Shown: positions 18,134 to 26,335 of the stretch, in pieces | Numbering within the stretch: the first letter of the stretch is position 1 | How the letters are laid out: every line of letters starts with the position of its first letter | NCBI GenBank assembly: GCA_947625635.1 | Contig: CANQPA010000008.1 | Span: forward strand, 1-40,338 | Origin: an uncultured Bacilli bacterium | Lineage (GTDB): Bacteria > Bacillota_I > Bacilli_A > RF39 > UBA660 | Direction of reading: 5' to 3' | DNA length: 40,338 bases | Made by a program: the position numbers and the translations under genes | The notes under the pieces: model-generated | Databases searched by the model: none | What the model was told of the DNA's origin: nothing | What the model saw: the letters and a program-made list of their open reading frames with translations, nothing else

Positions 18134-19012
18134 TTACCAATAATCTTCTTCAAGACCTTCTAAGAATGGATCAGTTTTGTGGTTATCTTCTTTTGTTCCA
18201 TAACCTGTTGTCGAACCTACAGAACTTTCTTTATTCTTAGAGTTCGTCTTGTTGATTTCGATTTGTTTTTTTAATTCGGCATTTTGCCATTTTAAATAAG
18301 CCTCTTTCAAACTAGAATTTTGTGCATTTAAAAAGACATCCTTAGGAATGTCTTTAGGTTCTACATCTGGGAACTCTTTTATGAACTCAGCATACTCTTT
18401 ATCTTTTGCTTGTTCTTTTTCCCTATCAATTTTTTCTTGCTCTAGTCTGTTTTTCTCTTCTTGCACTTCTTTTCGTAACTCTCTTGTTGCAATTACTTCT
18501 CTTGCAATAGCCTCTGGTACTCCATTTTCGACCATTTCATCAAGTTCAGATTGTCTTTTTGCTTGTTCTTGTTGTTTCTCATAACTTTCTACTTGATCCA
18601 TGTATTCGTCTGCTGTCATACCCATTTCTTTGGCTTTACGAGATACATACTGATTAATCCTACTGTTTTCTAAATCAGTTACTTTTTGATTTACTTTGTC
18701 GTAGTTTAATCCTTTTTGATATGTTTTTATAACGTCATCTATATTGTCGACTTTTACAGATTCTCCGTTATATTTTGCTTTCTTAGAAATTGCATCTAAA
18801 AAAGGTTGATAGTCTATGCTATCTTCTTCCTCTGATTCAGTGTCTGTTGGTGTACTTTCACTTTCCTCTTTGGTTTCGACCTCTTTACTTTCATCATCAG
18901 TATTTTGGTCGTCTTCTTGAGATACTTCATTGATTACTTCATTGTCAATATCTCCAAAAAAATCATCATCTGTCATATCAGACTGTGGTTGGTCTAATAC
19001 TTCATCTTCCAT
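18134..19012 (-). CDS. Scaffolding protein
   Basis: Acidic N-terminus, long E/K/Q-rich coiled coil, immediately upstream of MCP. Confidence 0.7.
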   Translation of the reverse strand: MEDEVLDQPQSDMTDDDFFGDIDNEVINEVSQEDDQNTDDESKEVETKEESESTPTDTESEEEDSIDYQPFLDAISKKAKYNGESVKVDNIDDVIKTYQKGLNYDKVNQKVTDLENSRINQYVSRKAKEMGMTADEYMDQVESYEKQQEQAKRQSELDEMVENGVPEAIAREVIATRELRKEVQEEKNRLEQEKIDREKEQAKDKEYAEFIKEFPDVEPKDIPKDVFLNAQNSSLKEAYLKWQNAELKKQIEINKTNSKNKESSVGSTTGYGTKEDNHKTDPFLEGLEEDYW

Positions 19013-19065
19013 TTGTTTACCTCCTCCGACTATGGTTGGTCGTATGTACTCTTATAAGTACTGTA

Positions 19066-19173
19066 CTAGCCATATATAAAGACATCTTTACTCGTTGCCT
19101 CTTTATAGCTCTTAAACACCACTGGACAACAATACGGTAAAACGGTGGCTTTCGTTCCTGATGCTCTTACCAT
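19066..19173 (-). CDS. Candidate 35-aa small ORF
   Basis: MVRASGTKATVLPYCCPVVFKSYKEATSKDVFIYG in the only ~320-bp gap of the structural operon. Confidence 0.3.
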   Translation of the reverse strand: MVRASGTKATVLPYCCPVVFKSYKEATSKDVFIYG

Positions 19174-19175
19174 TG

Positions 19176-19235
19176 TCAATATACGATTAGTACACTACTT
19201 ATAAAAAGTAGTGCGAGATAAAGAAAAATGAACAT
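19176..19235 (-). CDS. Candidate 19-aa hydrophobic peptide
   Basis: MFIFLYLALLFISSVLIVY; stop 2 nt before the start of the 35-aa sORF. Confidence 0.2.
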   Translation of the reverse strand: MFIFLYLALLFISSVLIVY

Positions 19236-19332
19236 TATCCTAGCACCTAATGAAGTAAAGATTGGTGAGGTTTCTACCTCCTTCCTTGATTAAGTACTAG
19301 GAGAATGTCAAAAGACACTTATGTGCCTTTAT

Positions 19333-19590
19333 CTATTTTTTCTTCGTTTGATAATTTAAATTACCCATACTATAAACTGGATCATTATAGTTTAATTTGA
19401 TTCCTTTTTTCTTAAGGTCTTTTGAATATTTAACTTGTCTTTCCACTTCTTTTTTTGAAAATTTTTGTTCTGGTTGATGAGACTCTATAATATCAAGTTC
19501 TGTTTTAGGTATGTATTTTACTGCTTTTTGTTCTGCATCCTTTAACTCTTGTATTTTTTTCTTGTTTTTTAATTCTTTTTTACTTGCCAT
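19333..19590 (-). CDS. Small basic protein of structural operon, unknown
   Basis: 85 aa, Lys-rich, between portal and scaffold. Confidence 0.5.
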   Translation of the reverse strand: MASKKELKNKKKIQELKDAEQKAVKYIPKTELDIIESHQPEQKFSKKEVERQVKYSKDLKKKGIKLNYNDPVYSMGNLNYQTKKK

Positions 19591-19599
19591 TATTCCCTC

Positions 19600-21429
19600 C
19601 TATAAATCCATAGTTTGTGCTACTTGTGGTTGAGGCTCTTCTATGATATTACCTTGTTCCGGTTGAACATTAGGCATTGATTGTGGTATCTGTTTTTGTT
19701 GCTCTGTACCTTCATCAAGTGCACCCATCATTCTTAATATTTCCATTTCCATATCTTCTGGTTTCATAGACTCTAATTGTTGTTGTATCTCTGGTGGTAA
19801 ACCTTCTTTAAATTTAGCCATTAGATTCCATAATGCTTGATGGTACATATCTTGACCTTCTAATTCTTTTATAAGTTCTTTCTTTTGTGGTATTACCTCA
19901 TCTGGTATACGTTTCAAGTAATCAATAAACTCTATTCTTCCTGCTGCTAGTAAGTTATCTAGTGTTTGTAGACTTGCTATTTCACTAAAGTATGATGCAT
20001 TTCCTACATCTGCTTTAATATGTAACCACATACCTTTTAACTCACTAAAATCAAAAGTTTCTACTGTCCTATTCTCATTTTCCTCTAAGACAACTGGTCT
20101 TACTCCATAATTAGTTGCTATCATATCTAGAATAATTCGTCCACAGTCCTCTACAAACTCGTAAAAGTTTGCTCTTATATTTTCTAGTGGTACTGCGTTA
20201 GACTTTTGCACTGCTATTATTGCTGAGGCATTCTCCATTGTAATATTTCCTAATGAGGCATCTCCTACACCTAGAGTCTCTTTGGTATATTGCATTGCTA
20301 ACTCTATAGCATTCATTATCTGTGCACTCATTGTTGATGGTTCTAAGTATCCTGCTACGTTTTTAATGCTTTCTCCTGGTTGTAAGGCTGTAATTGGTAT
20401 TGCTGCTCCTATCTCATTAGTCCATCCAGCAACCTTGTCTGCGTTATATACTGCTGTAGGAAAAGCTGTTAACATTAAATGATATATTACCATTGCAAAC
20501 ATCTTATTTATTGCTATTTGGTTAGGTATAATGCCTGTAGTCTCTGCTCTACCATGATAACTTCCTTTAATTGTTTCCCAGTTATTAAATGCTACCGGAT
20601 AATAATCATATCCTGTTGCTTTGTGCTTATATATAAAAACATTCCTTACTGATTTATTAGCATATACTTTTCCATTTTCTTTGTAATATTTAATTATGTA
20701 TAATGCTTTACCATATTCATCCGCTTCTATTTCTACTTTTCCACTATCTCCTGCTTGATAATTAGTATCACTATCTTCTTGAATCTCATCTGTTTTCTTT
20801 TTGTTATTCCTTTTGTATTCTTCTTGTAAGTTTTTTACTAAATCACGACCGACTATTATTATGTAAGGTTGTTTTTCTACTATTCTTACATTTGGATTAC
20901 CAAACATGACATTTGTTGAATCTATTATTTCAGCATTTATTGTACCTTCTACGTTTTCAAAACCTTTGTAAGTTTTAAACGGTTTCTTGTCTCCATCAAA
21001 ATACCAGTGTAAACAATAATCTCCAGTATCAAAGCCATCTCCTAATAATTCTCTAGAACGATTATCAAAGTTGATACTCTCTAATACGTTTTTAATCTCT
21101 GCATTTGCTAAATCTGATTTATGGATAGAGTCTTGCATTTGTTCTGACTCATCATCTGCTCTATATTCCATTGGCTGTACATTAATTGCTATATTACTTG
21201 ATTTTAAAGATGCTATCTTAAATTGTTTTACTCTTTTGATAATATTGAATACCGGTTTTGGTAATCCTTCTCCACCTACGTTTCTCCATTGGTCTCCACT
21301 AGAAAATGCTATGTTAGTATCTATTACGTCATAATAGTTCTTACCAGTGCCGTCTTTATCATATAACTTCTCATTGTATGTTTTACCTGCTTCATATAGT
21401 TGCCAGTCTTTTGTGATTTCACTATTCAT
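19600..21429 (-). CDS. Portal protein
   Basis: 609 aa downstream of TerL; NIAFSSGDQWRNVGGEGLPKPVFNIIKRVKQFKIASL...YEFVEDCGRIILDMI. Confidence 0.75.
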   Translation of the reverse strand: MNSEITKDWQLYEAGKTYNEKLYDKDGTGKNYYDVIDTNIAFSSGDQWRNVGGEGLPKPVFNIIKRVKQFKIASLKSSNIAINVQPMEYRADDESEQMQDSIHKSDLANAEIKNVLESINFDNRSRELLGDGFDTGDYCLHWYFDGDKKPFKTYKGFENVEGTINAEIIDSTNVMFGNPNVRIVEKQPYIIIVGRDLVKNLQEEYKRNNKKKTDEIQEDSDTNYQAGDSGKVEIEADEYGKALYIIKYYKENGKVYANKSVRNVFIYKHKATGYDYYPVAFNNWETIKGSYHGRAETTGIIPNQIAINKMFAMVIYHLMLTAFPTAVYNADKVAGWTNEIGAAIPITALQPGESIKNVAGYLEPSTMSAQIMNAIELAMQYTKETLGVGDASLGNITMENASAIIAVQKSNAVPLENIRANFYEFVEDCGRIILDMIATNYGVRPVVLEENENRTVETFDFSELKGMWLHIKADVGNASYFSEIASLQTLDNLLAAGRIEFIDYLKRIPDEVIPQKKELIKELEGQDMYHQALWNLMAKFKEGLPPEIQQQLESMKPEDMEMEILRMMGALDEGTEQQKQIPQSMPNVQPEQGNIIEEPQPQVAQTMDL

Positions 21430-21631
21430 TTATATCACTTCCTTTGACTGCGACGTCATAGTCATATTCCATTAATTCATTGAATTGTTTTTGTATCTTT
21501 TTTGCTTTCTTTTTTTGTTTTTCTTTCTCTTCTATTTCTTCTTCTGTTGGTCTATCTTTAAATTCAATAACGTATTTTCTTGAAAAATAACCACTAAAAA
21601 AAGCAATTGCTATTACTAATACTATTATCAT
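21422..21631 (-). CDS. Small membrane protein
   Basis: MIIVLVIAIAFFSGYFSRKYV TM then charged tail; between TerL and portal. Confidence 0.5.
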   Translation of the reverse strand: MIIVLVIAIAFFSGYFSRKYVIEFKDRPTEEEIEEKEKQKKKAKKIQKQFNELMEYDYDVAVKGSDINE

Positions 21632-21632
21632 G

Positions 21633-23105
21633 CTAACCTCCGTACAAAATAAAAGAACGTGTTGCACTTTTACCCGCTATGGTTTCCACGTTCTCTCTAT
21701 ATTTCTTTTTATTAAATTCTTCTAATTCTTTTTGTTCTTCTGTCATTTCAATTGCTGTTATACTTCTTAATCTATTTAAGGCTTGTGTAGTACTGTCTAC
21801 TTCATCATCATGTTCTGCGTTTGGAAATGATATTAATTCTATAATATAATCATTTACCCATGGTGCATTTTCTGGTAAGTATACGTTTCCACTTTCTACA
21901 GATGGTGCTACTGCATTTGCTCTTGATACTTTACCACCCTCAGGCTTTACTGGTATTACACCTGGAAACTCTTTATAAAGTACTTGTATTATTGCACTAC
22001 CATTTGCTTTATCTTCTACTAATATTGCACTTGCATTAATATATTTATTTTTTAATTGTCTGATGACTTGTAGTGTCGTTGGAAAGTCTAAATGTTCTTT
22101 AATTCTGTCTATTAGATAAAAATCTGCATTTCTTTTTCCCCAGACTTGTATTGCTACAAAATCACTATCTTCTTCATCTTTAAATGTTGCATCAACACTT
22201 ATTAACATGTAAGGCATATTAGGTAACTCTTTATAGAACTTAAACCATTTACGTTTAAATATATTACCTTCGTCTGGAGTAGGTTCTCCTTGAAATAATG
22301 CATACCATGTTCTTTTACCTTCTTTTGTGGTATAACTTTCTTTAAAGTCTTTTAACCAGTTGTTATCTTTTCCTATTTCCGGACATAACGCATCTCCTGG
22401 CTTTCTTCCAAGTATGTCATTTTCTCCTGCTTCACATTTTAAATTAATTACTTTTACATGTTTTTCATTTTGTATTATTCTTCCTGCAAAGTCGTCTTCA
22501 TGCCATCTTGTTTGTATTATTATTACTTTAGATCCAAAGGCAAGTCTTGTTTTAAAACTATCATTCCACTCAGCCCATGTTCTATCTCTATATACTTTAC
22601 TATCGGCTTCTTGTCTGTTCTTTACTGGGTCATCTATTATCATTAAATTGGCTGGTCTTCCTGTTACACCCGATAAAATACCACGTGATATCATTCCGCC
22701 TACACCGTTATTCAACTCAAATTCTGTATTGTTTGCTGTATTTCCTAATTCTATCCCAAATAGACTTTTCCCGAATTGTTGTATCTTTCTTAAGTTACGT
22801 CTACCAAATAATTGTGCAAAATCTTCACTATATGATGCTTCTATTACTCTGTTATATGGATATTTACCTAAATACCAACTCGGTAATGTTTCTGTTATAG
22901 TCATTGATTTACCATGTTGTGGTGGCATTGATATTACAAGTATGTCAAAAGCATGTCCTGTATCAGATTCTATAAAATTTTGTACTTCTTTACATATAAA
23001 ACTTACTGTCTTACCTTTTAGCCATCTACCTTCATGTACATACTCTACATAATCAGCAAAATCTCGCCTTGCTAATTCTTTATGTAATTCATTCCTTATT
23101 TTCAT
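21633..23105 (-). CDS. terL: Terminase large subunit
   Basis: Walker A-like ISMPPQHGKSMTITETLPSWYLG, LMIIDDPVKNRQEA, C-terminal nuclease motifs ISVDATFKDEEDSDFVAIQVWG. Confidence 0.9.
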   Translation of the reverse strand: MKIRNELHKELARRDFADYVEYVHEGRWLKGKTVSFICKEVQNFIESDTGHAFDILVISMPPQHGKSMTITETLPSWYLGKYPYNRVIEASYSEDFAQLFGRRNLRKIQQFGKSLFGIELGNTANNTEFELNNGVGGMISRGILSGVTGRPANLMIIDDPVKNRQEADSKVYRDRTWAEWNDSFKTRLAFGSKVIIIQTRWHEDDFAGRIIQNEKHVKVINLKCEAGENDILGRKPGDALCPEIGKDNNWLKDFKESYTTKEGKRTWYALFQGEPTPDEGNIFKRKWFKFYKELPNMPYMLISVDATFKDEEDSDFVAIQVWGKRNADFYLIDRIKEHLDFPTTLQVIRQLKNKYINASAILVEDKANGSAIIQVLYKEFPGVIPVKPEGGKVSRANAVAPSVESGNVYLPENAPWVNDYIIELISFPNAEHDDEVDSTTQALNRLRSITAIEMTEEQKELEEFNKKKYRENVETIAGKSATRSFILYGG

Positions 23106-23547
23106 CTTCTAACAACTTCCTTATCTCTTCTGTTGTTAAGTGACTTAAATCTATCTTTAATGGATTATTTTCATCTCCACTTACTTTGTGGTTGTTAATA
23201 TATATTCCATCCATCTTATTAAGTAAATCTACTGCTTTCATTTTGTCTGCAACATATGGTTCATATTCAGAATCACCAATATTGTTTGTTATTTCTCCAT
23301 TGATAACCTTTGTTAGCCATTTCATTCTTTCTTTAATATCCATTATTGCTTTATCTTCTGTTTTTTGTTGTAATTTTTCAATATATGTCTTAACCTTAGC
23401 GTTTCTTAGTAATTTACTAGCATTAACCATAGCTGTTTCTTCTTTTTTACATGTCTTATATGCTTTCATATATGCACGTGTACCATTCATACCGAGTTTT
23501 ACATATTCTTGGCAAAATCTCTTTTGATTATTTGTTAATCCCTTCAT
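23089..23547 (-). CDS. terS: Terminase small subunit
   Basis: LTNNQKRFCQEYVKLGMNGTRAYMKAYKT...NASKLLRNAKVKTYI. Confidence 0.85.
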   Translation of the reverse strand: MKGLTNNQKRFCQEYVKLGMNGTRAYMKAYKTCKKEETAMVNASKLLRNAKVKTYIEKLQQKTEDKAIMDIKERMKWLTKVINGEITNNIGDSEYEPYVADKMKAVDLLNKMDGIYINNHKVSGDENNPLKIDLSHLTTEEIRKLLEDENKE

Positions 23548-23603
23548 GATACACCTCACTTTTTTTGCACTTTTATTGACATTTTGGTATCTTTACAAAT
23601 TAA

Positions 23604-23636
23604 AAATGCACTGTTTTTTTATTTTTTAGTGCATTT
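23604..23636 (-). terminator. Hairpin with T-rich tail upstream of terS
   Basis: 9-bp perfect stem AAATGCACT...AGTGCATTT, T-rich on minus strand; the preceding gene's stop codon lies in the loop. Confidence 0.5.
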
Positions 23637-23900
23637 CCATTCTATATATCTGTTCCAACATTTTTTAAATGCTTCTTTATCATTACTACACCACTCTATA
23701 TCTGTTGTATTAAAATTATCTTTTTCACATGGCATATCTATTTCTGTAAGTATATCTAATGCTTTATTCCATTTTTCTCTTAATGCATCTCTTTCATCTA
23801 TTAATTTCATTATTTCATTAAATAATTTTAAAGCATTTTTATCTAATACTTCTGGTCTTACTTTAGTCATAGCATCTAACATTGATTCTTCTTTATTCAT
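23619..23900 (-). CDS. Hypothetical phage protein
   Basis: 93-aa ORF in operon. Confidence 0.55.
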   Translation of the reverse strand: MNKEESMLDAMTKVRPEVLDKNALKLFNEIMKLIDERDALREKWNKALDILTEIDMPCEKDNFNTTDIEWCSNDKEAFKKCWNRYIEWKCTKK

Positions 23901-24120
23901 ACTCTACCTCTCTTGGTGTATAAAGTTTCTTACCATCAAATATAATATATTTACCTATGCTATCTTCTTGTTCTTCTAAATTTTCTGTTTGTTTTAATCC
24001 ATTATATAGTTGTTTAGGTATCATATATACAGGTTCTTCTGGTACAGTCAATTTATTATTAAATGTTTCTAATGCATCTAGTAAATCTTGTGCTGTAATT
24101 TTTGATTCTTTCTTATTCAT
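23893..24120 (-). CDS. Hypothetical phage protein
   Basis: 75-aa ORF with overlapping stop/start. Confidence 0.55.
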   Translation of the reverse strand: MNKKESKITAQDLLDALETFNNKLTVPEEPVYMIPKQLYNGLKQTENLEEQEDSIGKYIIFDGKKLYTPREVEYE

Positions 24121-24463
24121 TTTCTATCACTTCTATCTCTAAGTATTCTTCATTGTCCTTTACCGCTTTATGATTTATTTCGTTTATATGATTTATATTA
24201 TCATTTTCTAATATTCCTGATAATTGCATCTGATCTAATACTGATTTTAGGCTTTTATTATCTAAATCACTTCTTGTATTTTTAACGTGCCATGTACAAT
24301 TTAATTTAATTGGATATTTTTTTATCTTAGGTACGTTTAATAAAAAGTATCTTATTATATCCATTTCTTTTCTTTTTCTTTTAGCACCTAAATATTTATT
24401 TGTTCTGTTATGTTTTATTGTATCGTTCCAATTATCTAATTTATAATCTATTTTTATTTTCAT
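24113..24463 (-). CDS. rusA: RusA-like Holliday junction resolvase
   Basis: WHVKNTRSDLDNKSLKSVLDQMQLSGILENDNINHINEI; start chosen at MKIKIDY because the longer ORF overlaps a tRNA. Confidence 0.75.
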   Translation of the reverse strand: MKIKIDYKLDNWNDTIKHNRTNKYLGAKRKRKEMDIIRYFLLNVPKIKKYPIKLNCTWHVKNTRSDLDNKSLKSVLDQMQLSGILENDNINHINEINHKAVKDNEEYLEIEVIENE

Positions 24464-24474
24464 GTTATCTCCAA

Positions 24475-24549
24475 TGGTACAGGATGAAAGAGTCGAACTT
24501 TCACTTGCTCGCGTATCAGACGAGTGTGTTACCATTACACCAATCCTGT
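24475..24549 (-). tRNA. tRNA-Ile (anticodon GAT), CCA encoded
   Basis: ACAGGAT-TG-GTGT-AATGGTA-ACAC-A-CTCGT-CTGATAC-GCGAG-CAAGT-GAAAG-TTCGACT-CTTTC-ATCCTGT-A-CCA: full cloverleaf. Confidence 0.85.
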
Positions 24550-24552
24550 ATG

Positions 24553-24574
24553 AAAAAAGACACATAAAGTGTCT
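24553..24574 (-). terminator. Intrinsic terminator directly 5' of the tRNA
   Basis: Minus strand AGACAC-TTTAT-GTGTCT-TTTTT. Confidence 0.75.
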
Positions 24575-24770
24575 AGGCAATTAAAGGGGGTATTCCCTGT
24601 GCGGATAGTTGATGAAAACAACCGAGGCTTCTAGCCTCTTCAAAAATAAACTAATTTTTCTTAATTCACTTTTGAAGAAGCAAGAAAATGCTTATTCAAT
24701 AACCAAAACCAAAAATAATCAAAATCTGTGATAACTCTATATCACAATATCATAGTAACATATAAAATGA
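24553..24770 (-). ncRNA. Candidate structured leader RNA / ncRNA ahead of the late operon
   Basis: Serial hairpins: GTGATA..TATCAC, GAATAAGCA..TGCTTCTTC, GAGGCT-AGA-AGCCTC, GGTTG..CAACT, AGGG..CCCT, then terminator. Confidence 0.45.
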
Positions 24771-24775
24771 GACTT

Positions 24776-25213
24776 TTAAGTGACATCTTTTCTACTACGT
24801 CTTTTTGTAGTTCGTTGATAATATTTATCATATATTCTTTGACATTGTCTTTTACAATAACCAACTATTATTGCTATTTCATCCCACTTCATGTGTTTTT
24901 CATTTCTAAGTAGAATTATCTTACGCTCTAATGGTTCGTACTCTCCTATGATTCTTAATTCTCTATCTATATACTCCATTAAGTTTTTACGCCTTTTAAA
25001 GATATAATCTAAAGTTGCGTTTATTTGCTTTATATCCTCTGTCTCTACGTATTTTAGCATTCTATCTACTCTTCTACCACCTTCTACTTTTTCTTTTGTT
25101 GTATCAACTGCTTGGGGTATTACAAGTGATTCTAGAAGTTCTTTTTCGTTTAACCAATAAGTATATTCATTATCTAATTGTTTTAATTCTTTGTTTGCTT
25201 CTTTTAGTGTCAT
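24776..25213 (-). CDS. ArpU-like / sigma-region-4 late transcription regulator
   Basis: EYEPLERKIILLRNEKHMKWDEIAIIVGYCKRQCQRIYDKYYQRTTKRR C-terminal HTH; sits between early and late genes. Confidence 0.7.
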   Translation of the reverse strand: MTLKEANKELKQLDNEYTYWLNEKELLESLVIPQAVDTTKEKVEGGRRVDRMLKYVETEDIKQINATLDYIFKRRKNLMEYIDRELRIIGEYEPLERKIILLRNEKHMKWDEIAIIVGYCKRQCQRIYDKYYQRTTKRRSRKDVT

Positions 25214-25215
25214 AA

Positions 25216-25383
25216 CTACACCTCACTTATAACTTTCTTTAGTCTATCTCTTACTTTTAATAATTTGATGTACTTAATGTATTTTTCAAATGGTTCTAAA
25301 TCAGATTCTTCTAAATTTTTTATATTTTTGTTTATATTATCTATCTTATGTTTTAATTCTGCTAGTTTTGTTTCTTTATTCAT
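25216..25383 (-). CDS. Small coiled-coil phage protein
   Basis: MNKETKLAELKHKIDNINKNIKNLEESDLEPFEKYIKYIKLLKVRDRLKKVISEV. Confidence 0.5.
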   Translation of the reverse strand: MNKETKLAELKHKIDNINKNIKNLEESDLEPFEKYIKYIKLLKVRDRLKKVISEV

Positions 25384-25415
25384 ATTAATATAATCTCCAA
25401 TTTTAGTTAGTTTCC

Positions 25416-25436
25416 CCTCAGACATTAAGCCTGAGG
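25416..25436 (-). other. Hairpin downstream of the putative variable region
   Basis: Minus strand CCTCAGGC-TTAAT-GTCTGAGG, no following T-run. Confidence 0.5.
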
Positions 25437-25459
25437 TGAGAAGCATTACACTCTTTTAC

Positions 25460-26305
25460 TTATACACTCTCGATTGCAGATTTTAGAACTCGTATAACAG
25501 GGCGGACCCCATACTCGTTGTACGCGTGGTTGCTGCCGACATCGCCGCTCGAGTGGACACTGTACACACCGTACGTGTTGCTGGAATACGGAGTGAGTGT
25601 CCAATATCCCCAATTACCATTACATTTACGAATTTCTGCTGGTAACTCTTGCACTTCTTCTAAACTAATTAATCTTACGTAATCTACTGTCTCGATACCA
25701 TCAGCATCTATTGTCATAGGTTTTAAGCCACTTCTATCTAACTGTGCTAAGAATTCAGTATTTAAAACTGCTCTTATAATACTATCTCTCCATTTATTAT
25801 CATGAAAACTAAATCTTACATCTTTATAGTCGTCTAAATATTCTTTATTAAATATACCTTTTATATCATTTTCTGATAATTTATCTTTCATAAATAAAGT
25901 TTTTGTATCGTTATCTTCAGCAATAACATACCATTCATATCCTCCAAAACTTACAATCGAATGTTCACTTTCTTTATATTTTTTTAATTCCTTTCTTGCT
26001 TCTTTCAACTCTTCCTCTGCTTTTTTTATTCTTTCTTTTATTTTTTCTTCCATTTTTAAATTCCTCCTATTTTTACTTTCTTCTAAAGAAATATATTTTA
26101 ATCTTTCTTCATTTAATTGCTTTTTTAATATGCTATCATAGTCATAATCAGCAACTACTTTATTAGCAACTAATCTTGTTAATTCTTTATTTTCTTGTTG
26201 TAATTGCTCATATTCAAAATTAAGTCCATTTACTATATCAGACATTATTGTTATTTCGTGTTTACTTCCTAATAGTTCCATTAATTGTTTAGCCGTATTA
26301 TTCAT
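25460..26305 (-). CDS. C-type-lectin/DUF6273-like protein with coiled-coil N-terminus; candidate DGR target
   Basis: GGYEWYVIAEDNDTKTLFMKDKL...NGNWGYWTLTPYSSNTYGVYSVHSSGDVGSNHAYNEYGVRPVIRVLKS. Confidence 0.7.
   Translation of the reverse strand: MNNTAKQLMELLGSKHEITIMSDIVNGLNFEYEQLQQENKELTRLVANKVVADYDYDSILKKQLNEERLKYISLEESKNRRNLKMEEKIKERIKKAEEELKEARKELKKYKESEHSIVSFGGYEWYVIAEDNDTKTLFMKDKLSENDIKGIFNKEYLDDYKDVRFSFHDNKWRDSIIRAVLNTEFLAQLDRSGLKPMTIDADGIETVDYVRLISLEEVQELPAEIRKCNGNWGYWTLTPYSSNTYGVYSVHSSGDVGSNHAYNEYGVRPVIRVLKSAIESV
25497..25606 (-). other. Putative DGR variable region (VR)
   Basis: About 59% GC by hand count over 25501-25600 in an otherwise very AT-rich phage; coding strand dominated by NNC codons (AGC, AAC, TAC, CAC, GGC). 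Confidence 0.6.
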
Positions 26306-26335
26306 TTTACCACCTCTTTTATCACATCTTTGTTT

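Noticed and set aside
22360-23052. 230-aa plus-strand ORF opposite terL
   Set aside because: Antisense to a well-supported TerL; composition is a by-product of the opposite frame, no SD or family
24464-24580. N-terminal extension of the RusA ORF
   Set aside because: Overlaps a complete tRNA; the start at 24463 is better supported
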